From: Clostridium sp. UBA3947
GTDB taxonomy: Bacteria > Bacillota > Clostridia > Clostridiales > Clostridiaceae
Direction: 5' to 3'
DNA: 7,406 nt
Assembly (NCBI GenBank): GCA_002385545.1
Contig: DGDR01000019.1
Span: forward strand, 1-7,406
Made by a program: the position numbers and the translations under genes. Within the stretch, counting starts at the first letter, position 1, and every line of letters begins with the position of its first letter. Below the pieces are notes generated by a model. That model ran no database searches, had not been told where the DNA came from, and worked only from the letters and a program-made list of their open reading frames with translations. This document shows, piece after piece, positions 1 through 6,292 of the stretch.

Positions 1-72
1 AACATATGTATTGTAATCCTACACCTTACAAAGTAATCGTTGTAAAATTATATTTGCAAATATCTATAAGTT

Positions 73-100
73 TTGATAAAATATCATTGGTTTGTACTAT
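73..100 (+). promoter_or_regulatory. Candidate sigma-A promoter for efp
   Basis: TTGATA (73-78) and TACTAT (95-100) are separated by 16 bp, and a TG precedes the -10 directly. The start point would be near 107, leaving a leader of about 80 nt. A second possible pair, TTGCAA (54-59) and TAAAAT (77-82) with a 17-bp spacer, overlaps it. In such AT-rich DNA neither is decisive, but a promoter is expected because no upstream gene is visible in bases 1-186. Confidence 0.4.
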
Positions 101-105
101 AAAAA

Positions 106-155
106 GGTAGTATTATGTGTTAACTGGTATTAATACACCTAATAAGGTAATAATA
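106..155 (+). repeat. Three phased direct repeats in the efp leader
   Basis: The 10-mers GGTAGTATTA (106-115), GGTATTAATA (126-135) and GGTAATAATA (146-155) start exactly 20 bp apart. All three agree at 8 of 10 positions (GGTA-N-TA-W-TA). The spacing is about two helical turns, so a protein could bind all three on one face of the DNA just downstream of the candidate promoter. AT-rich chance similarity is not excluded. Confidence 0.5.
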
Positions 156-186
156 TTAACGAATTTAATATTTGGAGGGATACTGA

Positions 187-744
187 ATGATTTCAGCAGG
201 AGATTTAAGAAAAGGGACCACTTTTGAGTTAGATGGACAAGTGTATACAGTTGTTGACTTTTTGCATGTAAAGCCAGGTAAGGGTGCTGCTTTTGTTAGA
301 ACTAAACTTAGAAATGTTATTTCAGGTGGAGTTACTGATAGAACTTTTAGCCCAACAGAAAAAATGCAAGAAGCTGTAATTGAAAGAAAAGAAATGCAAT
401 ACTTGTATTCTGATGGTGAATTATATTATTTCATGGATCAGGAGACCTTTGAGCAAATTCCTCTAAACTATGAAAAAGTTGAAGAGGCTATAAAATATCT
501 AAAGGAAAATATGTTTGCTATTATTAAGTTTTATAAAGGAGAAGCTTTTTCAGTTGAAGCTCCAAACTTTGTAGAACTTCAGGTAGTTGAAACAGAGCCT
601 GGATTTAAAGGAAATACTGCAACAAATACACTTAAACCTGCAAAAGTAGAAACTGGTGCAACAGTAAATGTTCCATTGTTTGTTAACGAAGGAGATATTA
701 TAAGAATAGATACAAGAACTGGCGAATATATGGAAAGAGTGTAA
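187..744 (+). CDS. efp: Translation elongation factor P
   Basis: EF-P binds the ribosome between the P and E sites and relieves stalling at consecutive prolines. The 185-aa length is typical. The N-terminal KOW-like domain carries the loop KPGKG at residues 29-33, with Lys32 at the tip. That residue is the one modified in Bacillus EF-P (5-aminopentanol) and it lines up with the modified Lys34 of E. coli. Two OB domains follow. The C-terminal family signature runs from Lys150 to Gly169 (KPAK..G..VNVP....G). The ATG is preceded by GGAGGG at 174-179, seven bases away, and no upstream alternative start is needed. A 37-bp gap without a hairpin separates it from the next gene, so the two are probably co-transcribed. 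No modification-enzyme genes are in the window, so the modification state is unknown. Confidence 0.97.
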   Translation: MISAGDLRKGTTFELDGQVYTVVDFLHVKPGKGAAFVRTKLRNVISGGVTDRTFSPTEKMQEAVIERKEMQYLYSDGELYYFMDQETFEQIPLNYEKVEEAIKYLKENMFAIIKFYKGEAFSVEAPNFVELQVVETEPGFKGNTATNTLKPAKVETGATVNVPLFVNEGDIIRIDTRTGEYMERV

Positions 745-781
745 TAGCTTTCAAAGTATGCACTAATAAGAGGTGTATTAT

Positions 782-1141
782 ATGGACACGATAAAAGCAA
801 AAGTAGCCTATATTCGTGGTATGATGGATGGACTCGCAATTGATTTAGATACAAAGGAAGGAAAAGTTTTGTCAGCTATGTTGAAGCTAATGGAGGATAT
901 AGGTGACAAAATTGATGAAATTGAATTAAGGCAGGAAGAGCTAGAGATGTATATTGGTGATGATATATACGATGAAGCAGAAGCTAGTTTCGACGATGAT
1001 GATTTTGTAGAGTTTATATGTCACCGGTGTGGAGAAACAATATACATAGATAAATCAATTGTGAACAATAAAGAACAAATAGAATGTCCTAATTGTACTT
1101 ATAATTTAATAAGTGATGTAACACCTAATTCAAATGATTAA
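782..1141 (+). CDS. CD1247 N-terminal-domain protein with C-terminal zinc ribbon, function unknown
   Basis: This is a small acidic clostridial protein of 119 aa. Residues 1-57 form a probably helical N-terminal domain with a YIRGMMDGL...KEGKVL pattern, which I recognise from the family annotated after C. difficile CD1247. Residues 60-77 are an acidic linker (runs of Asp/Glu). A zinc ribbon follows, with Cys80-x2-Cys83 and Cys102-x2-Cys105. There is no membrane segment or signal peptide, so it is likely cytoplasmic. I chose the ATG at 782 because AGAGGTG (769-775) sits six bases before it; the in-frame GTG at 773 overlaps that SD. It follows efp and is closed by a strong terminator, which separates it from spoIIIA. 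The biochemical role is unknown; a nucleic-acid- or protein-binding role is only a guess from the zinc ribbon. Confidence 0.85.
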   Translation: MDTIKAKVAYIRGMMDGLAIDLDTKEGKVLSAMLKLMEDIGDKIDEIELRQEELEMYIGDDIYDEAEASFDDDDFVEFICHRCGETIYIDKSIVNNKEQIECPNCTYNLISDVTPNSND

Positions 1142-1154
1142 TTATTATTTTTAG

Positions 1155-1193
1155 GAAAATCCTTAAGTAAAAATACTTAAGGATTTTCTTTTT
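1155..1193 (+). terminator. Strong Rho-independent terminator of the efp unit
   Basis: A perfect 15-bp stem (1155-1169 with 1174-1188) closes an AAAA tetraloop and is followed by TTTTT at 1189-1193. It begins 14 bases after the stop codon of the zinc-ribbon gene. It separates the vegetative efp unit from the sporulation operon, although some read-through is possible. Confidence 0.93.
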
Positions 1194-1198
1194 GTTTG

Positions 1199-1227
1199 TA
1201 ATAATTTACCTCCATTCTAAATAAAAA
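1199..1227 (+). promoter_or_regulatory. Possible sigma-E-type promoter of the spoIIIA operon
   Basis: spoIIIA operons are transcribed in the mother cell by sigma-E. TAATAAT (1199-1205) fits the sigma-E -35 consensus KMATATT at 6 of 7 positions. Fourteen bases on, AATAAAAA (1220-1227) matches the CATACAMT -10 at about 5 of 8. The start would then be near 1234, just before the SD. The -10 match is poor and the region is AT-rich, so the placement is tentative. A second weaker possibility is TAATATG at 1229-1235. Confidence 0.3.
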
Positions 1228-1247
1228 TTAATATGAAGGGAGGTGAA
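1205..1247 (+). promoter_or_regulatory. Potential anti-SD hairpin sequestering the spoIIIAA SD
   Basis: TTTACCTCC (1205-1213) can pair with GGAGGTGAA (1239-1247) over nine positions (eight Watson-Crick and one G-U), with a 25-nt loop. The pairing covers the whole SD. It could form only in transcripts that start upstream of 1205, such as read-through from efp. A transcript starting near 1234 would lack the left arm. The complementarity is seen directly; the regulatory role is inferred. Confidence 0.5.
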
Positions 1248-1279
1248 ACATTACTCTAAAACTTAGTGTTTAGAGTGAG
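1236..1279 (+). promoter_or_regulatory. Distant SD with intervening hairpin before spoIIIAA
   Basis: The extended SD GGGAGGTGA (1238-1246) is 33 nt before the ATG at 1280, much too far for normal initiation. Between them ACTCTAAA (1253-1260) and TTTAGAGT (1269-1276) form a perfect 8-bp stem with an 8-nt loop. Folding out these 24 nt leaves nine bases between SD and ATG, close to a workable spacing. An in-frame TAG at 1271-1273 rules out an upstream start in this frame. A weak local SD-like GAGTGAG (1273-1279) is the alternative, pairing best with the second ATG at 1289. Confidence 0.6.
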
Positions 1280-2215
1280 ATGAAACATATGGATACCAAT
1301 GAAATTTTGAGTATATTACCACAGAAGATTCAGAAGCTTGTAATGACTGTAGAAAATTTACATGGATTACAGGAAGTAAGGATGAAAATAAACCGTCCTA
1401 TTATCTTGTGTGTAGATAGCGAGGAGAAAATTTTAAACTATGATGCTACACAAGAGGATCTAAGAACAGTGATGCAAAGGATAAGCAACTATTCCTTATA
1501 TGCCTTTGAAGAGGAAATAAAACAAGGATTTATTACCATAAGGGGAGGGCATAGAGTAGGGATTTGTGGCAAGTGTGTTATTGAAGATAATAAGATTAAA
1601 ACAATCAAAAATATTGGATCTATAAATATCAGAGTATCGAGAGAAATACTAGGCTGTTCAGATAAGCTTATGCCTTTTCTCATAGAGGGAGAGCAGGTGC
1701 TAAATACTATTATTATTTCTCCGCCTAAATGTGGTAAGACCACCATACTTAGAGATATAGCACGAAACATTTCTACAGGTATGAGAGCCTTCAAATTTAG
1801 CGGAAAAAAAGTATGTATAATTGATGAAAGAAGTGAGCTGGCTGCTTGTTGTGATGGTGTACCACAGATGGATGTGGGTATCCGTACGGATGTTTTGGAT
1901 AATTGCTTGAAAAGTGAAGGTATAATGATGGCTATTAGAAGTATGTCACCGGAGCTAATTGTCTGTGATGAAATTGGTACATATAGGGACATGGAAAGCA
2001 TATTATCGGCTCTGAGCTGTGGGGTAAATTTAATTACTACTATTCATGGCAATGGTTTGGATGACTTTTATAGCAGAGTGGTTTTTAAGGATTTAATAAA
2101 TAATCATGTTTTTAGAAGAGCAGTGATTCTTAGTAATAGAAAGGGTGTAGGCACCCTGGAAGGTATATATGATTTTACGAAAAAAGATTATATTTGGAGG
2201 AAGCAATATGATTAA
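1280..2215 (+). CDS. spoIIIAA: Stage III sporulation protein AA, ATPase of the SpoIIIA-SpoIIQ channel
   Basis: SpoIIIAA is a mother-cell AAA+/secretion-type ATPase related to type II/IV secretion motors, thought to power the SpoIIIA-SpoIIQ complex. The 311-aa length is normal. Residues 1-135 are the N-terminal region, with an RGGHRVGICG segment at 88-97. The Walker A is SPPKCGKTT at 147-155; its first glycine is serine, but the GKTT core is intact. IIDERSE (180-186) precedes a Walker B LIVCDE (226-231), followed by TTIHG at 253-257, which fits the His box of this family. There is no membrane segment, so it is a peripheral cytoplasmic protein. The ATG at 1280 is preferred over 1289, but this is uncertain because of the odd SD arrangement. 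The 3' end overlaps spoIIIAB by eight bases. Confidence 0.96.
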   Translation: MKHMDTNEILSILPQKIQKLVMTVENLHGLQEVRMKINRPIILCVDSEEKILNYDATQEDLRTVMQRISNYSLYAFEEEIKQGFITIRGGHRVGICGKCVIEDNKIKTIKNIGSINIRVSREILGCSDKLMPFLIEGEQVLNTIIISPPKCGKTTILRDIARNISTGMRAFKFSGKKVCIIDERSELAACCDGVPQMDVGIRTDVLDNCLKSEGIMMAIRSMSPELIVCDEIGTYRDMESILSALSCGVNLITTIHGNGLDDFYSRVVFKDLINNHVFRRAVILSNRKGVGTLEGIYDFTKKDYIWRKQYD

Positions 2216-2726
2216 AATATTAGGAGCTGTTTTAATAGTATCTGCCTCTACTGTTATAGGTTTTATGGTTGCAGAGTTTACTAGAAAACGTCTGTTGCAA
2301 CTAAAAGATTTAGAAGGAGCTTTAATTCAACTGGAAAATGAAATTTTCTTTACAAGGACAGCACTGCCAGAGGCTTGCCTAAGTGTAGCTCAAAAGAGTA
2401 AATACCCAATAAGTACCTTGTTTAATAAGGTATCAAATTTATTGCAATATAATAGCTCGGATTCAGTTTACGATGCTTTTCATAAGACTTTAAATGAAGA
2501 GATAGATGGGCTTTATGTAGACAAAGAAGATAAGGACATATTGCTAGATTTAGCAAAAGCTTTAGGTGAGTCTGATTTAGAAGGACATAAAAAGATATTT
2601 AGTCTAGCAGAGCATAACCTAAAGACTAGGATACAGTCCTTAGAGGCAAATGTGGACAAGAATATTAAGATGTATCGGTATTTAGGGTTTTCCTTAGGTG
2701 CGGCTGTAGCTATTTTACTAGTTTAA
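2208..2726 (+). CDS. spoIIIAB: Stage III sporulation protein AB
   Basis: This 172-aa protein has the usual SpoIIIAB length. It has an N-terminal hydrophobic segment (about 3-22), a helical soluble middle, and a C-terminal hydrophobic stretch (about 157-172) that ends the protein. The middle resembles the GspF cytoplasmic domain of type II secretion platforms, and the protein probably docks the SpoIIIAA ATPase to the mother-cell side of the membrane. I set the start at the ATG at 2208 because GGAGG (2196-2200) precedes it by seven bases; an in-frame start at 2169 has no such support and would overlap spoIIIAA more. The eight-base overlap (ATGATTAA) with the spoIIIAA stop suggests translational coupling. 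No key feature is missing. Confidence 0.95.
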   Translation: MIKILGAVLIVSASTVIGFMVAEFTRKRLLQLKDLEGALIQLENEIFFTRTALPEACLSVAQKSKYPISTLFNKVSNLLQYNSSDSVYDAFHKTLNEEIDGLYVDKEDKDILLDLAKALGESDLEGHKKIFSLAEHNLKTRIQSLEANVDKNIKMYRYLGFSLGAAVAILLV

Positions 2727-2741
2727 TGGAGGTATGGTGGG

Positions 2742-2939
2742 ATGTTAGATATTTCTTTGTTGTTTAAAATAGGTGCTACTGGAGTAGTATTAATTGTTCT
2801 TGATAAGGTGTTAAAAAGCAATGGGAAGGATGATATTGCTGCAATTACTAATTTAGCAGGCATTGTAATTATTTTAATGATGGTTATTAGCTTAATAGCA
2901 AAGCTCTTTAATGACGTAAAGGTCATGTTCCAATTGTAG
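2742..2939 (+). CDS. spoIIIAC: Stage III sporulation protein AC
   Basis: This is a very small membrane protein of 65 aa, close to the roughly 68 aa of Bacillus SpoIIIAC. It has two hydrophobic segments (about 5-22 and 33-55) linked by a short polar loop with SNGKDDIAA (26-34), typical of the family. It is one of the inner-membrane components of the SpoIIIA complex in the mother-cell membrane facing the forespore. The start at 2742 has GGAGGT at 2728-2733 with eight-base spacing; the ATG at 2734 is too close to that SD. Its TAG stop is also part of the SD for spoIIIAD. Confidence 0.95.
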   Translation: MLDISLLFKIGATGVVLIVLDKVLKSNGKDDIAAITNLAGIVIILMMVISLIAKLFNDVKVMFQL

Positions 2940-2947
2940 GTGATTAT

Positions 2948-3331
2948 ATGGAAATAATTAAGATTGTTGCTTTTGCTTTTGTAGCCTTATTTATTGTTTT
3001 AATATTCAAGGACAGACGAAATGATATAGCAGTTCAAATTAGTATAGTGGCAGGATTATCGATATTCCTTTTTATGCTATCAAAAGTAACTGCAGTCCTT
3101 CAATTTTTAGAACAGCTGTCATTAAAGGCAAATATAGATTTTGTTTATTTGAATACAGTACTAAAAATATTAGGTATTGCCTATTTAGCCTCCTTCTGTA
3201 GTGAAATATGCAGGGACGCTGGAGAAAATAGTTTGGCATCAAAGGTTGAGTTTTCAGGTAAAATACTTATTTTAGTATTAGCCATACCAATACTAATGGC
3301 GGTATTACAATCAATTCTAAAGATAATGTAG
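2948..3331 (+). CDS. spoIIIAD: Stage III sporulation protein AD
   Basis: This 127-aa integral membrane protein has about four hydrophobic segments (roughly 3-20, 29-50, 68-86 and 103-125). The conserved block ILGIAYLASFCSEICRDAGE at 74-93 and the following ASKVEFSGK are characteristic of SpoIIIAD. It is a core membrane subunit of the SpoIIIA channel, distantly reminiscent of small type III secretion export proteins. Translation starts at 2948 from AGGTGA (2938-2943), which includes the last two bases of the preceding TAG stop. The 8-nt gaps on both sides are identical, suggesting reinitiation by the same ribosomes and roughly matched synthesis of AC, AD and AE. Confidence 0.95.
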   Translation: MEIIKIVAFAFVALFIVLIFKDRRNDIAVQISIVAGLSIFLFMLSKVTAVLQFLEQLSLKANIDFVYLNTVLKILGIAYLASFCSEICRDAGENSLASKVEFSGKILILVLAIPILMAVLQSILKIM

Positions 3332-3339
3332 GTGAAAAA

Positions 3340-4491
3340 ATGAAGAAAGTAATACTAATATTAACATTTATACTTATTCTAATAATCCCTATAAAGGCTT
3401 TAGCTGTGGAGCATGAAGGAATAAGTATAAATGAGGAAGAGAAAATAGAAAGCTTATATAATTACATAACCAATATGAAGAGCAAGTATGAAATTTTAAA
3501 CGACTTAGATGTGAGAGAGTTTGTTGAAAACTTTCTAGAGACAGGAGACGGGGGAATATCAAACGAGGATATCTATAAGGTGTTACTTACATACTTATTC
3601 AAGGAATTAGCGGCATCGGCGAAGCTGATGATTATAGTAGTGGTAATAGCCATAGTAGCAGCTTTACTTCATAATCTTCAGACGGCCTTTAGCAAGGAGG
3701 GCTTATCTAACATAGCTTATTTTGCATGTTATTCTGTGTTGATTATAGTAGTTTCTCACAGTTTTATAGTAGGGGTAAATTTAGCTAAGGATACAATTCA
3801 ACAGATGACCGACTTTGTGTCCGCCTTAGTTCCAGTATTGATAATGCTTGTGGCTAGTGTAGGAGGAGTTACAGAAGCAGCAGTTATGAATCCGATTATT
3901 GTAACTGGGGTTATTGTTGCTGCCAGAATATATACTACCGTTATAATACCCTTAATCTTGATAGGCTTCATTATGCAGTTTGTGAACAATATTTCTGATG
4001 ATTATAAGATAAGTAAGCTTACTAAGTTAATTAATCAATGGGCCTTGTGGATACAAGGAATAATAATGACAATCTTTATTGCCATTATTACTATTAGGGG
4101 TATCACTGCAACCACTATAGATCAGGTCACGGTAAAGACTGCAAAGTTTGCAGTAGATAACTTTGTACCAATAATAGGTAAATGTTTATCAGATGCTATT
4201 AGCTCAGTAGCAGGTTACTCAATTTTATTAAAAAATTCACTGTCTGCTCTTGGTTTAATATTAATTATTTTAATCATGGCATTACCAATATTAAAGGTAT
4301 TTATATTAGCTATGATGTATAAATTTACCGCTGCTATGATTGAACCAATTAGCGACAAAAAGTTTGTGAACTGTGTTACTAACGCTGGTGATTCCTTGAT
4401 ATTAATAGCATCATGTTTGGTTTCAGTTTCTGTAATCTTCTTCATTATGATTTCTATACTAGCATCAGCAGGAAAGGTAGTGATGACATGA
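3340..4491 (+). CDS. spoIIIAE: Stage III sporulation protein AE
   Basis: This is the largest membrane subunit of the complex, 383 aa against about 399 in B. subtilis. Residues 1-22 look like a signal peptide ending in IKALA. A polar region (23-90) with acidic residues follows, then about seven or eight hydrophobic segments (about 94-112, 126-146, 157-175, 184-214 possibly two, 236-256, 300-325 and 352-375). It belongs to a family of polytopic proteins compared with type III secretion export gates, and is needed for the forespore channel. The start at 3340 uses AGGTGA at 3330-3335, fused with the spoIIIAD stop. The TGA stop overlaps the next gene in an ATGA arrangement. No frameshift or internal stop is seen. 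Confidence 0.95.
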   Translation: MKKVILILTFILILIIPIKALAVEHEGISINEEEKIESLYNYITNMKSKYEILNDLDVREFVENFLETGDGGISNEDIYKVLLTYLFKELAASAKLMIIVVVIAIVAALLHNLQTAFSKEGLSNIAYFACYSVLIIVVSHSFIVGVNLAKDTIQQMTDFVSALVPVLIMLVASVGGVTEAAVMNPIIVTGVIVAARIYTTVIIPLILIGFIMQFVNNISDDYKISKLTKLINQWALWIQGIIMTIFIAIITIRGITATTIDQVTVKTAKFAVDNFVPIIGKCLSDAISSVAGYSILLKNSLSALGLILIILIMALPILKVFILAMMYKFTAAMIEPISDKKFVNCVTNAGDSLILIASCLVSVSVIFFIMISILASAGKVVMT

Positions 4492-5078
4492 TGGAAGCAC
4501 TAAGGACATGGGTCATTAATGTTTGCACTACTGTTTTCTTTATAACAGCGGTGGAAATGATACTACCTGATAATAATTTGAAAAAATACTGTAGGTTTGT
4601 TTTAGGCTTAATTCTCATGACAGTAATTATAAATCCCTTGGTTAAGTTTCTTAATCAAGGCTCTGATATTACTACCTTCATAGATAAAACTTATACATCC
4701 ATAGAAGAACAATATCTGCATGATAATAGCAACTTAAGGGAACAGAATATTAAGAATACCCTAGATGTATTCAAAATGAATTTAGAAAAAACCTGTGAGG
4801 ATAAATTAAAGGAGAGGTATCCCAATACTGTTAGTGATGTAAAGGCGGATGTGGAATATGATTCAGAATCAGGACAGTATGTTATAAAAAGTATTTCAGT
4901 AGGAATCAATAACGGATCCATAAAAAAAATAGAAAAAATTGATATTAGTACTAGTACTAATAGTGTTAAGGAAAGTTTAGATTACGGTGAAGGTGGTATG
5001 GAGGTTAGAAGTTATCTTAGTAGCTTATTGGATCTTCCAGAGGATAAGATAACGGTGTATAGGTTAGATAAGGAATAA
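4488..5078 (+). CDS. spoIIIAF: Stage III sporulation protein AF
   Basis: This is a 196-aa protein with two N-terminal membrane segments (about 6-25 and 33-52) joined by LPDNNLKKYCR (26-36), a family hallmark. The remaining residues form a soluble domain facing the intermembrane space. The C-terminal half (about 90-195) has the helix-strand arrangement expected of a ring-building domain, as in SpoIIIAG and FliF/PrgK-like proteins. I chose the ATG at 4488, overlapping the spoIIIAE stop as ATGA; the next ATG at 4491 is the alternative. The SD is weak (AAAGG at 4473-4477, ten bases away), so coupling to spoIIIAE translation is likely. Codons 153-158 contain a perfect DNA palindrome, described separately. 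Confidence 0.93.
   Translation: MMEALRTWVINVCTTVFFITAVEMILPDNNLKKYCRFVLGLILMTVIINPLVKFLNQGSDITTFIDKTYTSIEEQYLHDNSNLREQNIKNTLDVFKMNLEKTCEDKLKERYPNTVSDVKADVEYDSESGQYVIKSISVGINNGSIKKIEKIDISTSTNSVKESLDYGEGGMEVRSYLSSLLDLPEDKITVYRLDKE
4943..4962. repeat. Perfect 20-bp palindrome within spoIIIAF
   Basis: The half TATTAGTACT is followed immediately by its reverse complement AGTACTAATA, with no spacer. It lies in frame over codons Ile153-Asn158 (ISTSTN). The repetition of AGT ACT codons contributes to the symmetry. It could be an operator or simply a product of a Ser/Thr-rich stretch with biased codons. Confidence 0.9.
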
Positions 5079-5111
5079 ACCTAATCCATTAATTGATAGG
5101 AGGAGATAAAA

Positions 5112-5711
5112 ATGAACTCAAATAAGTTGGTGGAGTACATAAATAAACTGACTTCTAAAAAAAATATGTATAACCTTGTTGTGGTTTTCTTATTAGGGGT
5201 GTTGCTGCTTATTGTATCTAACTTTTTTAAGGGCCAGCCCACAGCAGCAGTTAGTACTTCAACAGAAATGGAAGAGAAAAAAACTAATAATACTTATAGT
5301 GAAGATTATGAATTATCATCTATAGAGGAAAAGTTAAAAAAGGAATTAAAGTCCACTCTATCTCAAATTAAGGGCATAGGAAAAGTGGATTTGATGATAA
5401 ATTTTCAATGCAGTGAAGAATATATACCGGCAGAAGAAAAAAGTACTAGTAAAAGTGTTACTAATGAAAAAGACAATGAAGGAGGTGAAAGAAGGATTAC
5501 CCAAGATACCGATGGTTCAAAAATAGTAGTATCTACTGATGGTAATATTACTAAGCCAGTAATGCTAAAGAGAATTAATCCAAAGGTTGAAGGAGTTATT
5601 ATAGTAGCAGAAGGTGCAGATGATGAGAAAATAAAAAAGGATATAGTATTAGCTGTATCTAGTTTGTTTGGTATTCCAAATTATAAAATACAGGTATTTA
5701 CAATGAATTAA
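5112..5711 (+). CDS. spoIIIAG: Stage III sporulation protein AG
   Basis: SpoIIIAG forms a large ring in the space between the mother-cell and forespore membranes. This copy is 199 aa, shorter than the roughly 229 of B. subtilis. It has a short cytoplasmic tail (1-19) and one membrane helix (20-39). A low-complexity linker (40-66) leads to a ring-building domain in two parts. The first half is at about 68-100 (helix, then KVDLMINF). A polar insertion at 101-150, rich in Lys/Glu/Thr, matches the beta-triangle insertion of the family. The second half is at 155-197 (PKVEGVIIVAEGA, a helix and a final strand). The SD AGGAGG (5098-5103) stands eight bases before the ATG. A 33-bp gap, with no hairpin seen, follows spoIIIAF. 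Confidence 0.95.
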   Translation: MNSNKLVEYINKLTSKKNMYNLVVVFLLGVLLLIVSNFFKGQPTAAVSTSTEMEEKKTNNTYSEDYELSSIEEKLKKELKSTLSQIKGIGKVDLMINFQCSEEYIPAEEKSTSKSVTNEKDNEGGERRITQDTDGSKIVVSTDGNITKPVMLKRINPKVEGVIIVAEGADDEKIKKDIVLAVSSLFGIPNYKIQVFTMN

Positions 5712-5755
5712 TTGCATATAAATTCAATAGTAATATTTAGATGGGAGGAATTAGA

Positions 5756-6292
5756 ATGAATAAAAAGCAAGCTGGTATAATTGTTACACTATTGGCGCTA
5801 ATCGTATGTGCTGGAATATTGGCTGCTAAGGTTAATGGACCTTTGGAGGTAGCAGAAAGTGGTTTTAATGAAGAAGGTGGAATTTTAACCTTCGGTAATG
5901 AAAATACTAAGACTACAGAAAAAACAGATAATAACTCTAGCAGTTACTTTGCTACTGCTCATGCTCAGAAGGAGCAAACAGATCAGCAAACATTGGCTAA
6001 TTTAAAGGCTGTAGTAGATGATGATGGTTTGTCTGATGAGCAAAAGGCCGTTGCTGCAGAGAAGTATTCCAAAATGGTAGTGGCCCAGGATCAAGAGAAA
6101 AAGATAGCCCAGCATCTAAAAGGAAAAGGTTATGAAGATGCTATCTGCTATTTGGAAAATGATTATACTAAAGCAAGGATAATTCTCAAGACAGATAAGG
6201 AAGAACTGTCAGAAGCCGATGGAAAGATTATAAGAGATGTAGTGCAAAGTGTTGCAAAAATAAGTGATGTGGAAGTAGAATTGAGACAATAA
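5756..6292 (+). CDS. spoIIIAH: Stage III sporulation protein AH
   Basis: SpoIIIAH spans the mother-cell membrane once and binds forespore SpoIIQ across the intermembrane space, holding engulfment and the channel together. The 178-aa protein has a membrane helix at 6-24 and a long polar linker (30-105). A C-terminal FliF/YscJ-like ring-building domain lies at about 112-177 (KKIAQHLKGKGYEDAICYL, then an acidic helix and the final strand VEVELRQ). It is shorter than the B. subtilis protein (218 aa), as is usual in clostridia, mainly in the linker. The start at 5756 follows GGAGG (5744-5748) by seven bases; an in-frame ATG at 5741 overlaps that SD and is rejected. It is the last spoIIIA gene. The partner spoIIQ is not in the window. 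Confidence 0.95.
   Translation: MNKKQAGIIVTLLALIVCAGILAAKVNGPLEVAESGFNEEGGILTFGNENTKTTEKTDNNSSSYFATAHAQKEQTDQQTLANLKAVVDDDGLSDEQKAVAAEKYSKMVVAQDQEKKIAQHLKGKGYEDAICYLENDYTKARIILKTDKEELSEADGKIIRDVVQSVAKISDVEVELRQ

Noticed and set aside
127..136. 10-bp palindrome GTATTAATAC before efp
   Set aside because: It is short, made mostly of A and T, and such palindromes are frequent in this composition. It overlaps the second of the phased repeats, which is the stronger pattern.
1..186. Remnant of an upstream gene (for example pepP) at the window start
   Set aside because: No open frame resembling a known protein could be read in these bases; the region looks intergenic.
1489..2001. A 170-codon open frame on the minus strand opposite spoIIIAA
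   Set aside because: It lies wholly inside a clearly recognised gene, has no SD or family resemblance, and is a coding shadow. The other minus-strand frames (579-854, 2723-2926, 3798-3989, 4215-4445, 4691-4921) were rejected for the same reasons.
2409..2433. Small hairpin TACCTT/AAGGTA within spoIIIAB
   Set aside because: Six to seven pairs without a U-tract in the middle of a coding region; expected by chance and not at a gene junction.
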